A program made the translations under genes and the position numbers. Source: JANYBT01 sp038211475 (GTDB lineage Bacteria; Acidobacteriota; Terriglobia; Terriglobales; Acidobacteriaceae). Taken from it: a DNA stretch of 64,000 nt. The stretch is from contig JBBQVN010000002.1 in the NCBI GenBank assembly GCA_038211475.1, positions 1 to 64,000 on the forward strand. Direction: 5' to 3'. Positions within the stretch are counted from its first letter, which is position 1; each line of letters opens with the position of its first letter. The notes under the pieces are model-generated. The model was not told the DNA's origin. It searched no databases and saw only the letters and a program-made list of their open reading frames with translations. Positions 37,875 through 46,316 of the stretch are shown here, in pieces.

Positions 37875-37920
37875 GACTGGAGCCGGCAGCGAAGACTCGT
37901 GAAAAGGGTGCTTTGGCTGA

Positions 37921-38050
37921 CAGCGGGAGTACCGGGAGCGCCACGATGCCCGTTTCTGGCATTGTGCGGTGGGAGGGCACACTTGATCTCGACCATTTCG
38001 GTAGCACCGAAACCCACACATCGCAACGGCCGCGTGGAGTGGCGCACCCG
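37921..38050 (+). repeat. Dispersed repeat, copy 1
   Basis: About 130 bp beginning CAGCGGGAG and running through TTGATCTCGAC, ATTTCGG and CACACATCGCA to GGCGCACCC. It aligns over its whole length with 39170-39300 in the same orientation. Such sequences are scattered through Acidobacteriota genomes in my recollection, often mis-called as small proteins. It is non-coding on either reading that I tried. Confidence 0.65.
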
Positions 38051-38063
38051 GCAACTCGGAATG

Positions 38064-38291
38064 TTATAGCGTCTCTGAGGTCATTCCTTCTGCCTTGCGA
38101 GCACGCGCGTTCAGTCGGATTCTCCAGTAGTCATCGTGCCAGACCTGGACAACGATGAATGCCAGGGATGCCAGTAAAAACTCCCACTTGGAAGTGATGG
38201 AAGCACCCCGCACAATAACGAGGACGACGTATGCCATGTAGACGACTTTGGCGGGTGAGAAGAGATGGATTGCTACATCCCCGATGCCCAT
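38064..38291 (-). CDS. Small membrane protein of unknown function
   Basis: The 75-residue protein has two hydrophobic spans (about 13-29 and 36-50) and a basic C-terminal tail (WRIRLNARARKAEG). AAGGAG lies about six bases before the ATG, which supports real translation. I do not recognise a family. It stands between a dispersed repeat and a divergent secreted-protein gene, in a region of accessory and broken genes. Confidence 0.5.
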   Translation of the reverse strand: MGIGDVAIHLFSPAKVVYMAYVVLVIVRGASITSKWEFLLASLAFIVVQVWHDDYWRIRLNARARKAEGMTSETL

Positions 38292-38320
38292 GAGCCGCTC
38301 CTTAAAACGCGCAGCGGACT

Positions 38321-38326
38321 TATAAT
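38321..38326 (+). promoter_or_regulatory. Consensus -10 box nine bases before a start codon
   Basis: TATAAT lies nine bases before the ATG at 38336, and there is no ribosome site between them, so the mRNA would have little or no leader. No good -35 box is seen at the right distance. Confidence 0.4.
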
Positions 38327-38335
38327 AACACCACT

Positions 38336-39075
38336 ATGCGACAGACCATCCTTTTGGTTGGCATCTTTCTGTGCGCACTATCTGTTGCTCTGCGCGCGCA
38401 GCCAACGCCGCCAGTGGCGGAACCGGAGAGTGACATCGCAACTTGGTGGAAGACATTCGCTCCCGGACAACGCGATGCACTCCTCAAGATAATGACGCCG
38501 GAACAAAAGCACACACTCCGTGCCCTGATTGAGCAAGCCGCGCAGCACGAGGGGGCCACGCAAAAGGATGCGGGTGTTTCAGACACTGCTGTACCGCTTG
38601 GCACAAGCGAACAGCAAGCCATTGAACAGCTTCGCACCCTCGCGGAGGCAATTAGGAAGTGCCCAGACCAACAGCCCCCGCCCGGCAAGTCAGGTATTCG
38701 CGTGTCCGCTCCGTTGAACGTCACTTGGAATCTTGAACAGGTCCATTCGGCCCGTTCGCAGAAAATGGGCTACGTCGAGTTTGTTCAAACCTTCAGTGAT
38801 GTTCACGTTCGGGCTCCGTTGGAGCAGTGTAAGAAGGGAGACTCAGCCTGTAAGGCTCGCAATCAAGCTTCAGAAATGGCCGAACTGGATATAGCAGCCC
38901 GACGCCCCCTTCGTCTCAAGTTCGAATTCGGTATGAATTCGATCTAAGCATTCGAGGCCTGGAGTTTGTCGAGGGGCTCCACAAGAAAGAAACCGACGAC
39001 AGCAAGCACTGGTTAGCATCCAGCTTGGACGGTTGCACCGGAGACGCCGTTCGAACGACCGCCAAGACTCAGTAA
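38336..39075 (+). pseudogene. Secreted protein of unknown function, frameshifted near its 3' end
   Basis: The uninterrupted frame gives 203 residues: a signal peptide (1-21, ending ALRAQ), a helical middle and the segment APLNVTWNLEQVHSA (about 124-138), stopping at 38947. The -1 frame from 38932 continues with coding character, beginning YEFDLSIRGLEFVEG, for 47 codons to a TAA at 39075, and joins naturally to the preceding FEF. One missing base around 38921-38931 would explain this. The break lies in a repeated GAATTC context, so a sequencing error is possible. Four cysteines are present. I do not recognise the family. Confidence 0.55.
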
Positions 39076-39097
39076 GCACAACTGGGAGGGCCGGTGG

Positions 39098-39128
39098 CCC
39101 ACTCAAGTCCGGTTTTGGCTTGAGTGGG
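39098..39128 (+). repeat. Perfect 10-bp inverted repeat
   Basis: CCCACTCAAG and CTTGAGTGGG surround an 11-base loop. There is no T-tract on either strand, so it is not a standard terminator. It lies just after the frameshifted gene and before repeat copy 2, and may belong to the same repeat family. Confidence 0.55.
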
Positions 39129-39169
39129 GACGCCGTGCAGTGGAAGAACCTCCCCGTGAGTCACCACAG

Positions 39170-39300
39170 CAGCGGGAGAGCGGGGGTCCCCGCGATGCAC
39201 GTTCTTGGCATCGTGGGGTGGAAGGGCGCTCTTGATCTCGACGCATTTCGGCGGCGGCGAACCGCACACATCGCATGTGCGGGATGTGTGGGGCACGCGT
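39170..39300 (+). repeat. Dispersed repeat, copy 2
   Basis: Aligns with 37921-38050 in the same orientation: both begin CAGCGGGAG and share GGCAT-GTG-GGTGG, CTTGATCTCGAC and ACACATCGCA. The two copies flank the small membrane protein and the frameshifted secreted protein. Confidence 0.65.
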
Positions 39301-39372
39301 GCAGCGCCTACCCACCCGCCGATCATCGAGGTCCTCACACACCCGGATTGTGCGTCAGATTCACCGCTCGAA

Positions 39373-39643
39373 TTAAGTTATTTCTGTGACAAAGCCCCAT
39401 CGACCCAGGTGATTCTCTATCAAAGGTTCAGCGTAATTCACAAAAGCAGTTACGAGCTTGTCCGTCTTTGAGACCGCTTCCGCAAGGATCGAGCTGAATT
39501 TCTCACCACCGGCCGCATGGCCGACGAGAATCTCTGCTGAGCCGTGCGAGGGTTACGATATATGAGAACTTCTCATCCTTACGGCACTTCTCAAACATGT
39601 CCGGGTCACACTTCATTTGCCAATTGACGTCCTGATCGCTCAC
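39373..39643 (-). pseudogene. Frameshifted small conserved-looking gene
   Basis: A GTG at 39643 has GGAGG seven bases upstream. It opens VSDQDVNWQMKCDPDMFEKC and runs to about 39530. The next frame then continues with SAEILVGHAAGGEKFSSILA and ends WGFVTEIT at a TAA (39373-39375). Together the two parts make a smooth protein of about 89 residues with a single one-base shift around 39510-39545. Without the shift, translation stops at 39503. The good ribosome site and the continuous coding look support a recently broken gene or a sequence error. Function unknown. Confidence 0.55.
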
Positions 39644-39959
39644 ACTGTGCCTCCATTGGCGTTCTGGCTGATGAGATAACCGTGTCGGCTCCTAACGACC
39701 GATAGACTTGGGCACTGCTCAGCCACCAAGGCTCGTAGAAAAGGAGCGTGCCGTCTGCCCCACACCTCGCGTCTCGTCACAATCCGAGAGCGAGCCTGGT
39801 CACAGTCAATCCCCTCCAATTCCGTCCTACCCTGAAGTGTGACCCGAAAGCTCCACCGCCACTACGGTGCCAAACACCTGCACCATACCACCTGCAGCTG
39901 CCAACTCCCTATTTCTCAGACACCTGGAAGAATGTTTGTGGGCAGCTCGGGGACCGGTA
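39644..39959. other. Intergenic region before vapC
   Basis: No gene is supported here. A stretch at 39838-39857 (TGTGACCCGAAAGCTCCACC) closely matches 44213-44233 in another intergenic gap and may be a remnant of a mobile-element end. Confidence 0.35.
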
Positions 39960-40373
39960 CTAAAGCTGCCTCACGGACAGGCTGGGAATCAGTTGGAAGT
40001 GGCGCAGGTTGCTGGTGGCTACGCTATAGCCGAGTTCCAGGGCTGTGACGCCGATCAACAGATCGGCGAGCGGAAGGCGCACACCTTTCGCTTGGTTCTC
40101 CCCGTCGATCTGACCGGCGCGAAGAGCGACCGTGATCGTGACCGGATGAATGGGCAGTGCCGTGATCAGTTCTTGGATGAACTGCTGCCGCTGTGCTTTT
40201 CGCGCGGCTGTGTCAGCGCGGGCCGCGCCGTGGGCCAGTTCGATCAGCGTGACCACGGAGATGGCGATGTCAGTATTTCCCTCTGTGCGGGCGATGCCGG
40301 CGAGCATCTGCCGTATATTCTGTCCCTGCCGCTCAGCTTTGATCAGAACACTGGAATCGAGGATCAGTCCCAT
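39960..40373 (-). CDS. vapC: PIN-domain ribonuclease toxin, VapC type
   Basis: The 137-residue protein has PIN-domain acidic residues Asp6 (ILDSSVLI), Glu45 (TLIELAHG) and Asp104 (LPLADLLIG), and the ATSNLRHF segment (119-126). VapC proteins are Mg-dependent RNases that cut tRNA or rRNA when freed from the antitoxin. The position after the Asn in the last motif is His where Asp or Glu is often found; related proteins with His there exist in my recollection. The gene overlaps the antitoxin gene by 10 bases, the usual VapBC order with antitoxin first. Confidence 0.85.
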   Translation of the reverse strand: MGLILDSSVLIKAERQGQNIRQMLAGIARTEGNTDIAISVVTLIELAHGAARADTAARKAQRQQFIQELITALPIHPVTITVALRAGQIDGENQAKGVRLPLADLLIGVTALELGYSVATSNLRHFQLIPSLSVRQL

Positions 40374-40642
40374 GAAGGCGGTTCAAGCGGTTCGCGGTGG
40401 CTCTCGATAGCAGACTTAACATCCTCGGCGAAGTCAGCATCCATGACCGCTGTCGAGTCCTCGGGCAGCACCGCGATGCACTCGGAGATGGTGCGGCGCG
40501 GCACGGCCGGCGCGTGGATTATCGCCACTGGCAGTTTGCCGCTCTCGATCACGATCTCGGCACCAGCGCGCACCCGCGCCAGTACGTCAGCAAAGTTGCT
40601 GGCCGCTTCCGCTTCCGAAATGTGGATAACGGTTTTCGCCAT
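40364..40642 (-). CDS. vapB: Antitoxin, Phd/YefM or VapB type
   Basis: The 92-residue protein begins MAKTVIHISEAEAASNFADV, the Phd/YefM-like DNA-binding start, with VRAGAEIVIESGKLPVAII following. The C-terminus is acidic and helical, as in toxin-neutralising tails. The ATG at 40642 is chosen because it gives the family start and follows a -10 box by seven bases; the open frame extends to 40726 with no family-like content. It overlaps vapC and probably represses its own promoter. Confidence 0.85.
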   Translation of the reverse strand: MAKTVIHISEAEAASNFADVLARVRAGAEIVIESGKLPVAIIHAPAVPRRTISECIAVLPEDSTAVMDADFAEDVKSAIESHREPLEPPSWD

Positions 40643-40649
40643 AGCCTGA

Positions 40650-40655
40650 ATTATA
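40650..40655 (-). promoter_or_regulatory. Perfect -10 box of vapBC, seven bases from the start codon
   Basis: On the minus strand TATAAT ends seven bases before the ATG of the antitoxin, so the transcript would start at about the start codon. No ribosome site fits in between. The -35 region is weak. The spacing is the same as for the XRE operon. Confidence 0.55.
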
Positions 40656-40779
40656 ACGTCACCCGCAAGACTCGGAACTTTTCTCCCGCCCGCGCGCTCC
40701 CATCTCTCGCAAAAGAGCCGAGACATGGCTCACCCCCCACCCCTGCACCCGCCTCATCTCCCCAAACACCGTTCCGAGA

Positions 40780-42159
40780 TTACTTCGCTCCGTCCTTCGC
40801 CTCGTCCTTCGCCTTCGACCTCGCCAGAAACCGCTCGATGTAGCCGGTATCAATCTTGCCTTCGCGAAACTCCGGGTCGGCCAAAATGCGGCGATGCAGA
40901 GGAATGGTCGTATAAATCCCCTCTACAATGAACATCTCCAGCGCGCGTCCCATGCGCGAGATGGCCTCGTCCCGATCCTTGCCGCGCACTACGAGCTTCG
41001 CTACCAATGAGTCGTAGTAGGGAGGAATTGTGCCTTCGGCGTAGGCGGCGGTGTCAATGCGCACACCTGTTCCGCCGGGAGCATGAAACGCAGTGATCTT
41101 TCCCGCCGAGGGGGTAAATTTCTCCGGATGCTCAGCATTGATGCGGCATTCAATAGCGTGGCCGCGATGCACAATGGGGCCGTGTAGCACATCTTCCATC
41201 CGCGCTCCCGCCGCGATCATGATCTGCGCCTTTACCAGGTCCACATCCGTCACCATCTCTGTCACCGGATGTTCCACCTGGATTCGAGTATTCATTTCGA
41301 TGAAGTACATCCGCCGGTCCTGGTCCATTAAAAACTCAATCGTGCCCGCGTTGACGTAGCCGATCTCCGACAGCGTTTTGCACAACACATCACCAATTTC
41401 CTGGCGCAGTTCCGGCGTCATCTGCGTCGAGGGCGACTCTTCCAGCAGTTTCTGGTGCCGTCGCTGAATCGAACACTCGCGCTCTCCCAGGCTGATCACC
41501 TTTCCATAGGAGTCGGCCAGAATCTGAAACTCAATGTGGCGCGGCCGCTCCACAAATTTCTCCATGTAGAGGTCGCCATTGCCGAACGCAGCGGCCGCCT
41601 CCGAAGAAGCCTGCAGGAACAAAGCGGGCAGCTCTTGATCGCTGCGTACAATCCTCATTCCCTTCCCGCCTCCACCCGCCGAAGCCTTGATGATGACCGG
41701 GTATCCGACCTGCCGAGCCCACTCCAGAGCCTCCAGATCGGAGCCCAGAATGCCGTCCGAACCGGGCAGAATCGGCACTCCCGCCTTCTTCATCGCTGCC
41801 CGCGCTTTTTCTTTTTCGCCCATCAGCCGCGTGATCTCCGGCGGCGGACCAATGAACTTGATCCCGCAGGTCTCACAAACTTCGGCAAAATTCGCGTTCT
41901 CCGCCAACAACCCGTAGCCGGGATGCACTGCATCCACATTCGCAATTTCCGCCGCGCTGATTACCGCTGGAATATTCAGGTAACTTAATGCCAGCTGCGG
42001 CGGCCCAATGCAGATCGCTTCGTCGGCAAAACGCACCGGTAGCGAGTTCCGGTCAGCCTCGCTGTAGATGGCCACCGTCTTGATGCCCAGTTCTTTGCAG
42101 GCACAAATAATGCGGAGGGCAATTTCTCCGCGATTGGCGATCAAAATTTTCTTGAACAT
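40780..42159 (-). CDS. accC: Acetyl-CoA carboxylase, biotin carboxylase subunit
   Basis: The 459-residue protein starts MFKKILIANRGEIALR, the family start; the frame is open for 12 more codons to 42195. It has KASAGGGGKGMR (ATP-grasp glycine loop), ERECSIQRRHQK and EMNTRIQVEHPVTEM, with the catalytic and metal-site residues of biotin carboxylase. It carboxylates the biotin of AccB using ATP and bicarbonate, the first step of fatty acid synthesis. It lies 130 bases downstream of accB on the same strand. The C-terminal 15 residues are rich in lysine and alanine. Confidence 0.95.
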   Translation of the reverse strand: MFKKILIANRGEIALRIICACKELGIKTVAIYSEADRNSLPVRFADEAICIGPPQLALSYLNIPAVISAAEIANVDAVHPGYGLLAENANFAEVCETCGIKFIGPPPEITRLMGEKEKARAAMKKAGVPILPGSDGILGSDLEALEWARQVGYPVIIKASAGGGGKGMRIVRSDQELPALFLQASSEAAAAFGNGDLYMEKFVERPRHIEFQILADSYGKVISLGERECSIQRRHQKLLEESPSTQMTPELRQEIGDVLCKTLSEIGYVNAGTIEFLMDQDRRMYFIEMNTRIQVEHPVTEMVTDVDLVKAQIMIAAGARMEDVLHGPIVHRGHAIECRINAEHPEKFTPSAGKITAFHAPGGTGVRIDTAAYAEGTIPPYYDSLVAKLVVRGKDRDEAISRMGRALEMFIVEGIYTTIPLHRRILADPEFREGKIDTGYIERFLARSKAKDEAKDGAK

Positions 42160-42288
42160 TTTGGTGATTGTGTCCAGACCAGCCTCTTCCGCCATTTCTG
42201 GACTTGGTTTCTACTTACACCCGCGCGGCCCTACTCCACAGGGTTCGCACTTCCCCGCCCCAGGGGTTGCACTGCCCCACCGCAGACT

Positions 42289-42753
42289 CTAGGCCCGCGC
42301 CCGCAACGCAAACAGTTCCTGGTTGTACTCAATGGGTTGGCCATTCTTCACCAGCATCTTCACCACTTCGCCGGCTGCATCCGACTCGATTTCGTTCATC
42401 AGCTTCATGGCTTCCACAATGCAAATGACCTGGCCCATTTCCACCACGTCGCCCGGTTTCACAAATGGCGGCGCTCCTGGCGAAGGCGATTCGTAATACG
42501 TCCCCACAATCGGCGAGCGCACGATGTGCAGATTCTCTTCCGCAGGCTTGGGTGCGCGAGGTGGGGCGGCCGCTACCACGGGCGCAGCAGTCGCTGCCGC
42601 CGCAGTGGCCGGGACCGTCTGGACTTCCTGCGCGGGCGCAGCGTAACCACCGCGCTTGATGCGCATCTTGACGTCGCCGCGTTCCAACTCAAATTCGGCG
42701 ATGTCCTTCTCGATCAGGAATTCGATGAGTTCTTTGATTTCTTTTTGGTTCAT
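42289..42753 (-). CDS. accB: Acetyl-CoA carboxylase, biotin carboxyl carrier protein
   Basis: The 154-residue protein has an N-terminal helical part (MNQKEIKELIEFLIEKDIAE), an alanine/proline-rich linker (about 38-70) and the biotinyl domain. The biotin-accepting lysine is Lys117 in EAMKLMN. It carries CO2 from AccC to the carboxyltransferase. Length is normal. It lies between the M24 peptidase and accC, a common order. Confidence 0.95.
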   Translation of the reverse strand: MNQKEIKELIEFLIEKDIAEFELERGDVKMRIKRGGYAAPAQEVQTVPATAAAATAAPVVAAAPPRAPKPAEENLHIVRSPIVGTYYESPSPGAPPFVKPGDVVEMGQVICIVEAMKLMNEIESDAAGEVVKMLVKNGQPIEYNQELFALRARA

Positions 42754-42798
42754 GGTTTGAGTCCAGCTTCGCCCGCACTCCAGCGACTCTAGTGACGA

Positions 42799-43899
42799 TC
42801 AATTGAGAACGATCAATTGCTTGTCCGAAGGCGCCAGCACTTCACACCCGTTCTCGGTCACCACCACCGTGTCTTCGATCCGGACGCCCCACTTGCCCGG
42901 AACATAGGCGCCGGGTTCGATGGTGATCACCATCCCCGGCCTCAGCACTTCCGTCTCAACTGCTGCCAGGCGGGGTGCTTCGTGAATCTCCAAACCTACC
43001 CCATGCCCGGTGGAGTGACTGAAATACCGCGCCAGCTTGCTTCTACGCAATGACTTCCGCGCTTCCGCATCCACCTCTGCTGCCCGCACTCCTGGCCGCA
43101 CCGCCGCCAGGCCCGCCAACTGCGCTTCCAGCACCGCCCCATAAAAACCTTTGGCTTCTCGGGAGGGGCTCCCCACGTGCACCGAACGCGTGCGATCCGA
43201 ACAATAACCTGCGAGTATAACACCAAAATCGCAGACCACGAATCCACGCTTTGAGACGATTTGAGAGGAGGCTCGCCCATGCACCAGAGCCGAGCGCTTG
43301 CCGCTGGCAATGATGGTTGAAAACGCCATCCCCTCCGCGCCTTTCATGCGCGCTTCGTACTCCATCCCCGCTGCGACTGCATTTTCCGTCACTCCCGGAC
43401 GAAGCTTGGCACATGCTACCTGAAACAAACTCGCCCCCAACTCGGCCGCCGCACGCATCAGTCGAATCTCGTCCGCGTCCTTGATCATGCGCAGGCGCTC
43501 AACCAGTTGCGGCGCTTCTTTCAGCCGAAATCCCTTTCCCAGACTTGACACCAACCGGCGACGCGACCCTAAGGTGAGACTCTCAGCCTCTATGCCAAGC
43601 GCCAATCTTGCGCGGCCGGACAATTTGCTGCGATGCTGAGCCAGCCACAAGCCTCCTTCCACAAGCGGCGGCAGCTTCCCGATAACGATTCTTGCGTCGC
43701 GGACTTCGGCATGAGCTTGGGTTCGGTAGCGCCCGTCAGTGAACATCGCCGCGCCAGCCCCGTAAACCAGCAGCGCCGCTGCACTGCCGGTGAAACCAGT
43801 CAAGTAACGGATGTTTGGCTGATGGGTGACCAGCAGAGCGTCCAAGTCCTGCGCGCCAAGCTGGTCTCGCAATCGTTGCAGGCGGCCAGCGTAATTCAT
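42799..43899 (-). CDS. Xaa-Pro aminopeptidase-like protein (peptidase M24)
   Basis: The 366-residue protein has a creatinase-like N-terminal domain (1-130) and the pita-bread M24 domain with metal ligands in VVCDFGVILAGYCSDRTRS, HSTGHGVGLEIHEAP, ITIEPGAY and GVRIEDTVVV. It removes N-terminal residues next to proline from short peptides in the cytoplasm, using two metal ions. It is the first gene of a unit with accB and accC; this neighbourhood (next to pepQ/efp-type genes) is common in bacteria. Length is normal. Confidence 0.92.
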   Translation of the reverse strand: MNYAGRLQRLRDQLGAQDLDALLVTHQPNIRYLTGFTGSAAALLVYGAGAAMFTDGRYRTQAHAEVRDARIVIGKLPPLVEGGLWLAQHRSKLSGRARLALGIEAESLTLGSRRRLVSSLGKGFRLKEAPQLVERLRMIKDADEIRLMRAAAELGASLFQVACAKLRPGVTENAVAAGMEYEARMKGAEGMAFSTIIASGKRSALVHGRASSQIVSKRGFVVCDFGVILAGYCSDRTRSVHVGSPSREAKGFYGAVLEAQLAGLAAVRPGVRAAEVDAEARKSLRRSKLARYFSHSTGHGVGLEIHEAPRLAAVETEVLRPGMVITIEPGAYVPGKWGVRIEDTVVVTENGCEVLAPSDKQLIVLN

Positions 43900-44701
43900 G
43901 CCAGCGAGTTTATCAGGAGCCCGCGCTCAGATTGACGCAACCCGCGCGTCACAACACTGAACCCAATAAAACGATTCAGTGAATCGCTAATTGAGCGAGT
44001 CGCAACTCAACGCAAGACAAATAGAAAGCCATTCAGAATTCCAACGCATTCTCGGTAAACGCGACGAGGTAAACGAAATTGTCCAAGCGGAGGGTTTGCT
44101 TCATTAGCGAGGCTAGCGCGAATAGCCATTAGCTATTTACTAAGTGGTAATATAGGACCAAATCAGTCCGAGATAGCTGTTTAGAGGCACCCTGAGTAAC
44201 GAGAACCCGTCGGGTGACCCAAAAAGCTCCACCCAGCCCCTCCGAAGCGACTGGCGGTACCCTACAACGCCAACAGATGGCATCGTACGCGATGCGCCCG
44301 ATCACTTTTCCCGTCCGGGAAACTCATTTCGCTTCCTTCGGAACTGTGGCGCTCGCATCTCCGGCGCTTCGCGATCTAAAGTTACGAAGCTAAGTCTATG
44401 ATACCATTGGCCCACAAGCTGAAATAGTCGCTACATGCCCTATTCGTAGTGCAAATGGCCCGAGCGAGATGCCCGCCGCGCCGTCGCGCACTGGCAGACT
44501 CTCGCCCTCCTCGTCTGGCCCGAACGTACCTTGTCGCTGGCCCGGGAAATCGTCAGTCGCGCATCGCATCAGTGGGTCGGACTGGTGGCTCGCGCTCGTA
44601 GGTTGCAACTCGCCGGTCTCTGGCCCCGTGGGGTCGCTACTCATGGGTCTCACTCGTTGATCGATGCTCGTGAGGTCCCCCCTCGTGGTCGCACTCGTCG
44701 T
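43900..44701. other. Long intergenic region between M24 peptidase and pilQ
   Basis: About 800 bases without a supported gene. An 85-codon minus-strand frame (44653-44396) has no ribosome site or recognisable content. A 6-bp inverted repeat AATAGC/GCTATT (44121-44137) lies in an AT-rich patch. A motif at 44213-44233 recurs at 39838. The stretch may hold remnants of mobile elements. Confidence 0.35.
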
Positions 44702-46291
44702 TTAGGTCTGCACAATCCGAGGCGTGATAAAGAAAATCAGCTCCCGGCTCGCCGTACTCACCGAACGGTGCTTGAACAGATTGCCCAACACCGGAATATT
44801 TCCCAGCACCGGCACTTGCTGAATGTCCACCGAATTTTGCGTCTGGATCACGCCGCCGATAACCACGGTGCCACCATCGGTGACCAGCACCTGGGTGGTG
44901 GCCTGCTGCGTAATCAAGCTGGGATTGCCCTGCACCTTGTTGCCGAAATCGGGCGTGGTGTTTTCCACGTCCACGTTCAGAAAGATGGTGCCCTCGGAAG
45001 TAATTTGCGGGGTTACGGTCAAGCGCAGGAACGCGTCCACATAGGTGACAGTCGGCGGCCCTAACAACTGCGCCTGAGTCACGATCGGCACCCGCACTCC
45101 TTGTTTCATGACCGCCTGAATGTTGTTCTGGGTAACCACCCGCGGCCGCGAAAGGATCTTCAGCAAACCGCGCGACTCCGCCAAGGTGAGAATGGCATCG
45201 ATGCGCACGTTGTTACTGGCATTCAGAAACGAAAGCCCGCTGGTGGGTTGGGCGACGCCGAGGTTTGAGAACAACGGAATCGTGGAGCCTCCGGTGCTGG
45301 CCCCGTTGGCGATGATGTATTTCGGATTTAAGCCTTGCACCAGAGTGGGCGAATTTCCCGCTGAGGAGGCTCCGCCCACGGCCGATGTGCCATTGCCCCA
45401 GCCAAAGCCCAACTGAGTGCCGATGTCGCGCGCAAAACTACGGGTCGCGGCTACCACGCGAGCTTCAATTTCCACTTCCTGGGTCTTGCGATCGAGTTGC
45501 GTCAACAGCTTGTCGACCACCGGAACCACGGTTGGAATGTCGTTCAGGATCAAGGCGTTGGTACGCTCGTCGGCCACCACTTCGCCGCGCTGGCTGAGGA
45601 ATTTTTTAACCATTGGAACTACATCTTTGGCGCGGGAGTAACTGAGAAAGCGAGTGAACGAAACTTTCTCAACCGCCAGCGTTTCCGCCTGTTGCTGCGC
45701 CACTGACGCTTCCGCTTCTTTTTTCAAAGTCTCTACGGTGGCGATCCGCAACACATTGCCGTCCATCTGGCGGGCCAACGAATTGTTTTTCAACACGATG
45801 TCGAGCGCCTGGTCCCAGGGAACGTCGTCCAGCACAATGGTCAGAGTGCCCTTCACGGTGGAATCAAGCACCACATTCAAACCGCTGATCTCGTGAATCA
45901 GGCGGAAGAAATCCTTGAGGTCAACATCTTTCAGGTTGACCGAGATGGGCTCTCCGGTGAACAGCGCCGAGGCTGGCGCCTTGGCCTTGCCCGCCTGGGC
46001 TTTCTGTTCGGCCGCCAGGTTGACCGCGGGCTCAGGAAGGTCCGCAGGCTTTGGCGCAGAGGGCGCCGCACTCGGAACCTCCATCGCACTCACCGCTGCA
46101 ACCATCGCTGCACTTACCGGTGCACCTGCCGTCGCAATTGCTGGCGCGCTTGTTGTTGCACTTGTTGGCGCACTTGTCGTCAAACTCCCCGCGGTTGTCT
46201 TCGGGGAATTCTGCGCTCCGCCCGTACTCGCCGCCATCACGCACCACATGCAAATCGCCAAACCCAGAACTACTACGCGCTTCGGCATCAC
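44702..46291 (-). CDS. pilQ: Type IV pilus secretin
   Basis: The 529-residue protein has a signal peptide (about 1-26), an unusual alanine/threonine-rich low-complexity stretch (about 30-75), an STN/secretin N-domain (LKDVDLKDFFRLIHEISGLN, about 120-140), a KVSFTRFLSYSRAKDVVPMV N-domain, and the C-terminal secretin domain with VPVLGNIPVLGNLFKHR and ELIFFITPRIV. It forms the outer-membrane ring through which the pilus passes. At 529 residues it is short for PilQ and lacks clear AMIN domains. It ends the pilMNOPQ unit, 25 bases after the pilP-like gene. Confidence 0.93.
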   Translation of the reverse strand: MMPKRVVVLGLAICMWCVMAASTGGAQNSPKTTAGSLTTSAPTSATTSAPAIATAGAPVSAAMVAAVSAMEVPSAAPSAPKPADLPEPAVNLAAEQKAQAGKAKAPASALFTGEPISVNLKDVDLKDFFRLIHEISGLNVVLDSTVKGTLTIVLDDVPWDQALDIVLKNNSLARQMDGNVLRIATVETLKKEAEASVAQQQAETLAVEKVSFTRFLSYSRAKDVVPMVKKFLSQRGEVVADERTNALILNDIPTVVPVVDKLLTQLDRKTQEVEIEARVVAATRSFARDIGTQLGFGWGNGTSAVGGASSAGNSPTLVQGLNPKYIIANGASTGGSTIPLFSNLGVAQPTSGLSFLNASNNVRIDAILTLAESRGLLKILSRPRVVTQNNIQAVMKQGVRVPIVTQAQLLGPPTVTYVDAFLRLTVTPQITSEGTIFLNVDVENTTPDFGNKVQGNPSLITQQATTQVLVTDGGTVVIGGVIQTQNSVDIQQVPVLGNIPVLGNLFKHRSVSTASRELIFFITPRIVQT

Positions 46292-46316
46292 AGTTTCCTC
46301 ATCTCTCGCGGCGAAC

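Noticed and set aside
37788..38158. Plus-strand frames across dispersed repeat copy 1
   Set aside because: These are readings of the repeat itself, which shares DNA rather than protein similarity with copy 2.
39867..40649. Plus-strand frame of 260 codons over the VapBC region
   Set aside because: Opposite strand of two recognisable genes; the content is an antisense shadow.
44396..44653. Minus-strand 85-codon frame in the gap after pilQ
   Set aside because: No ribosome site, no recognisable content and no coding continuity with neighbours.
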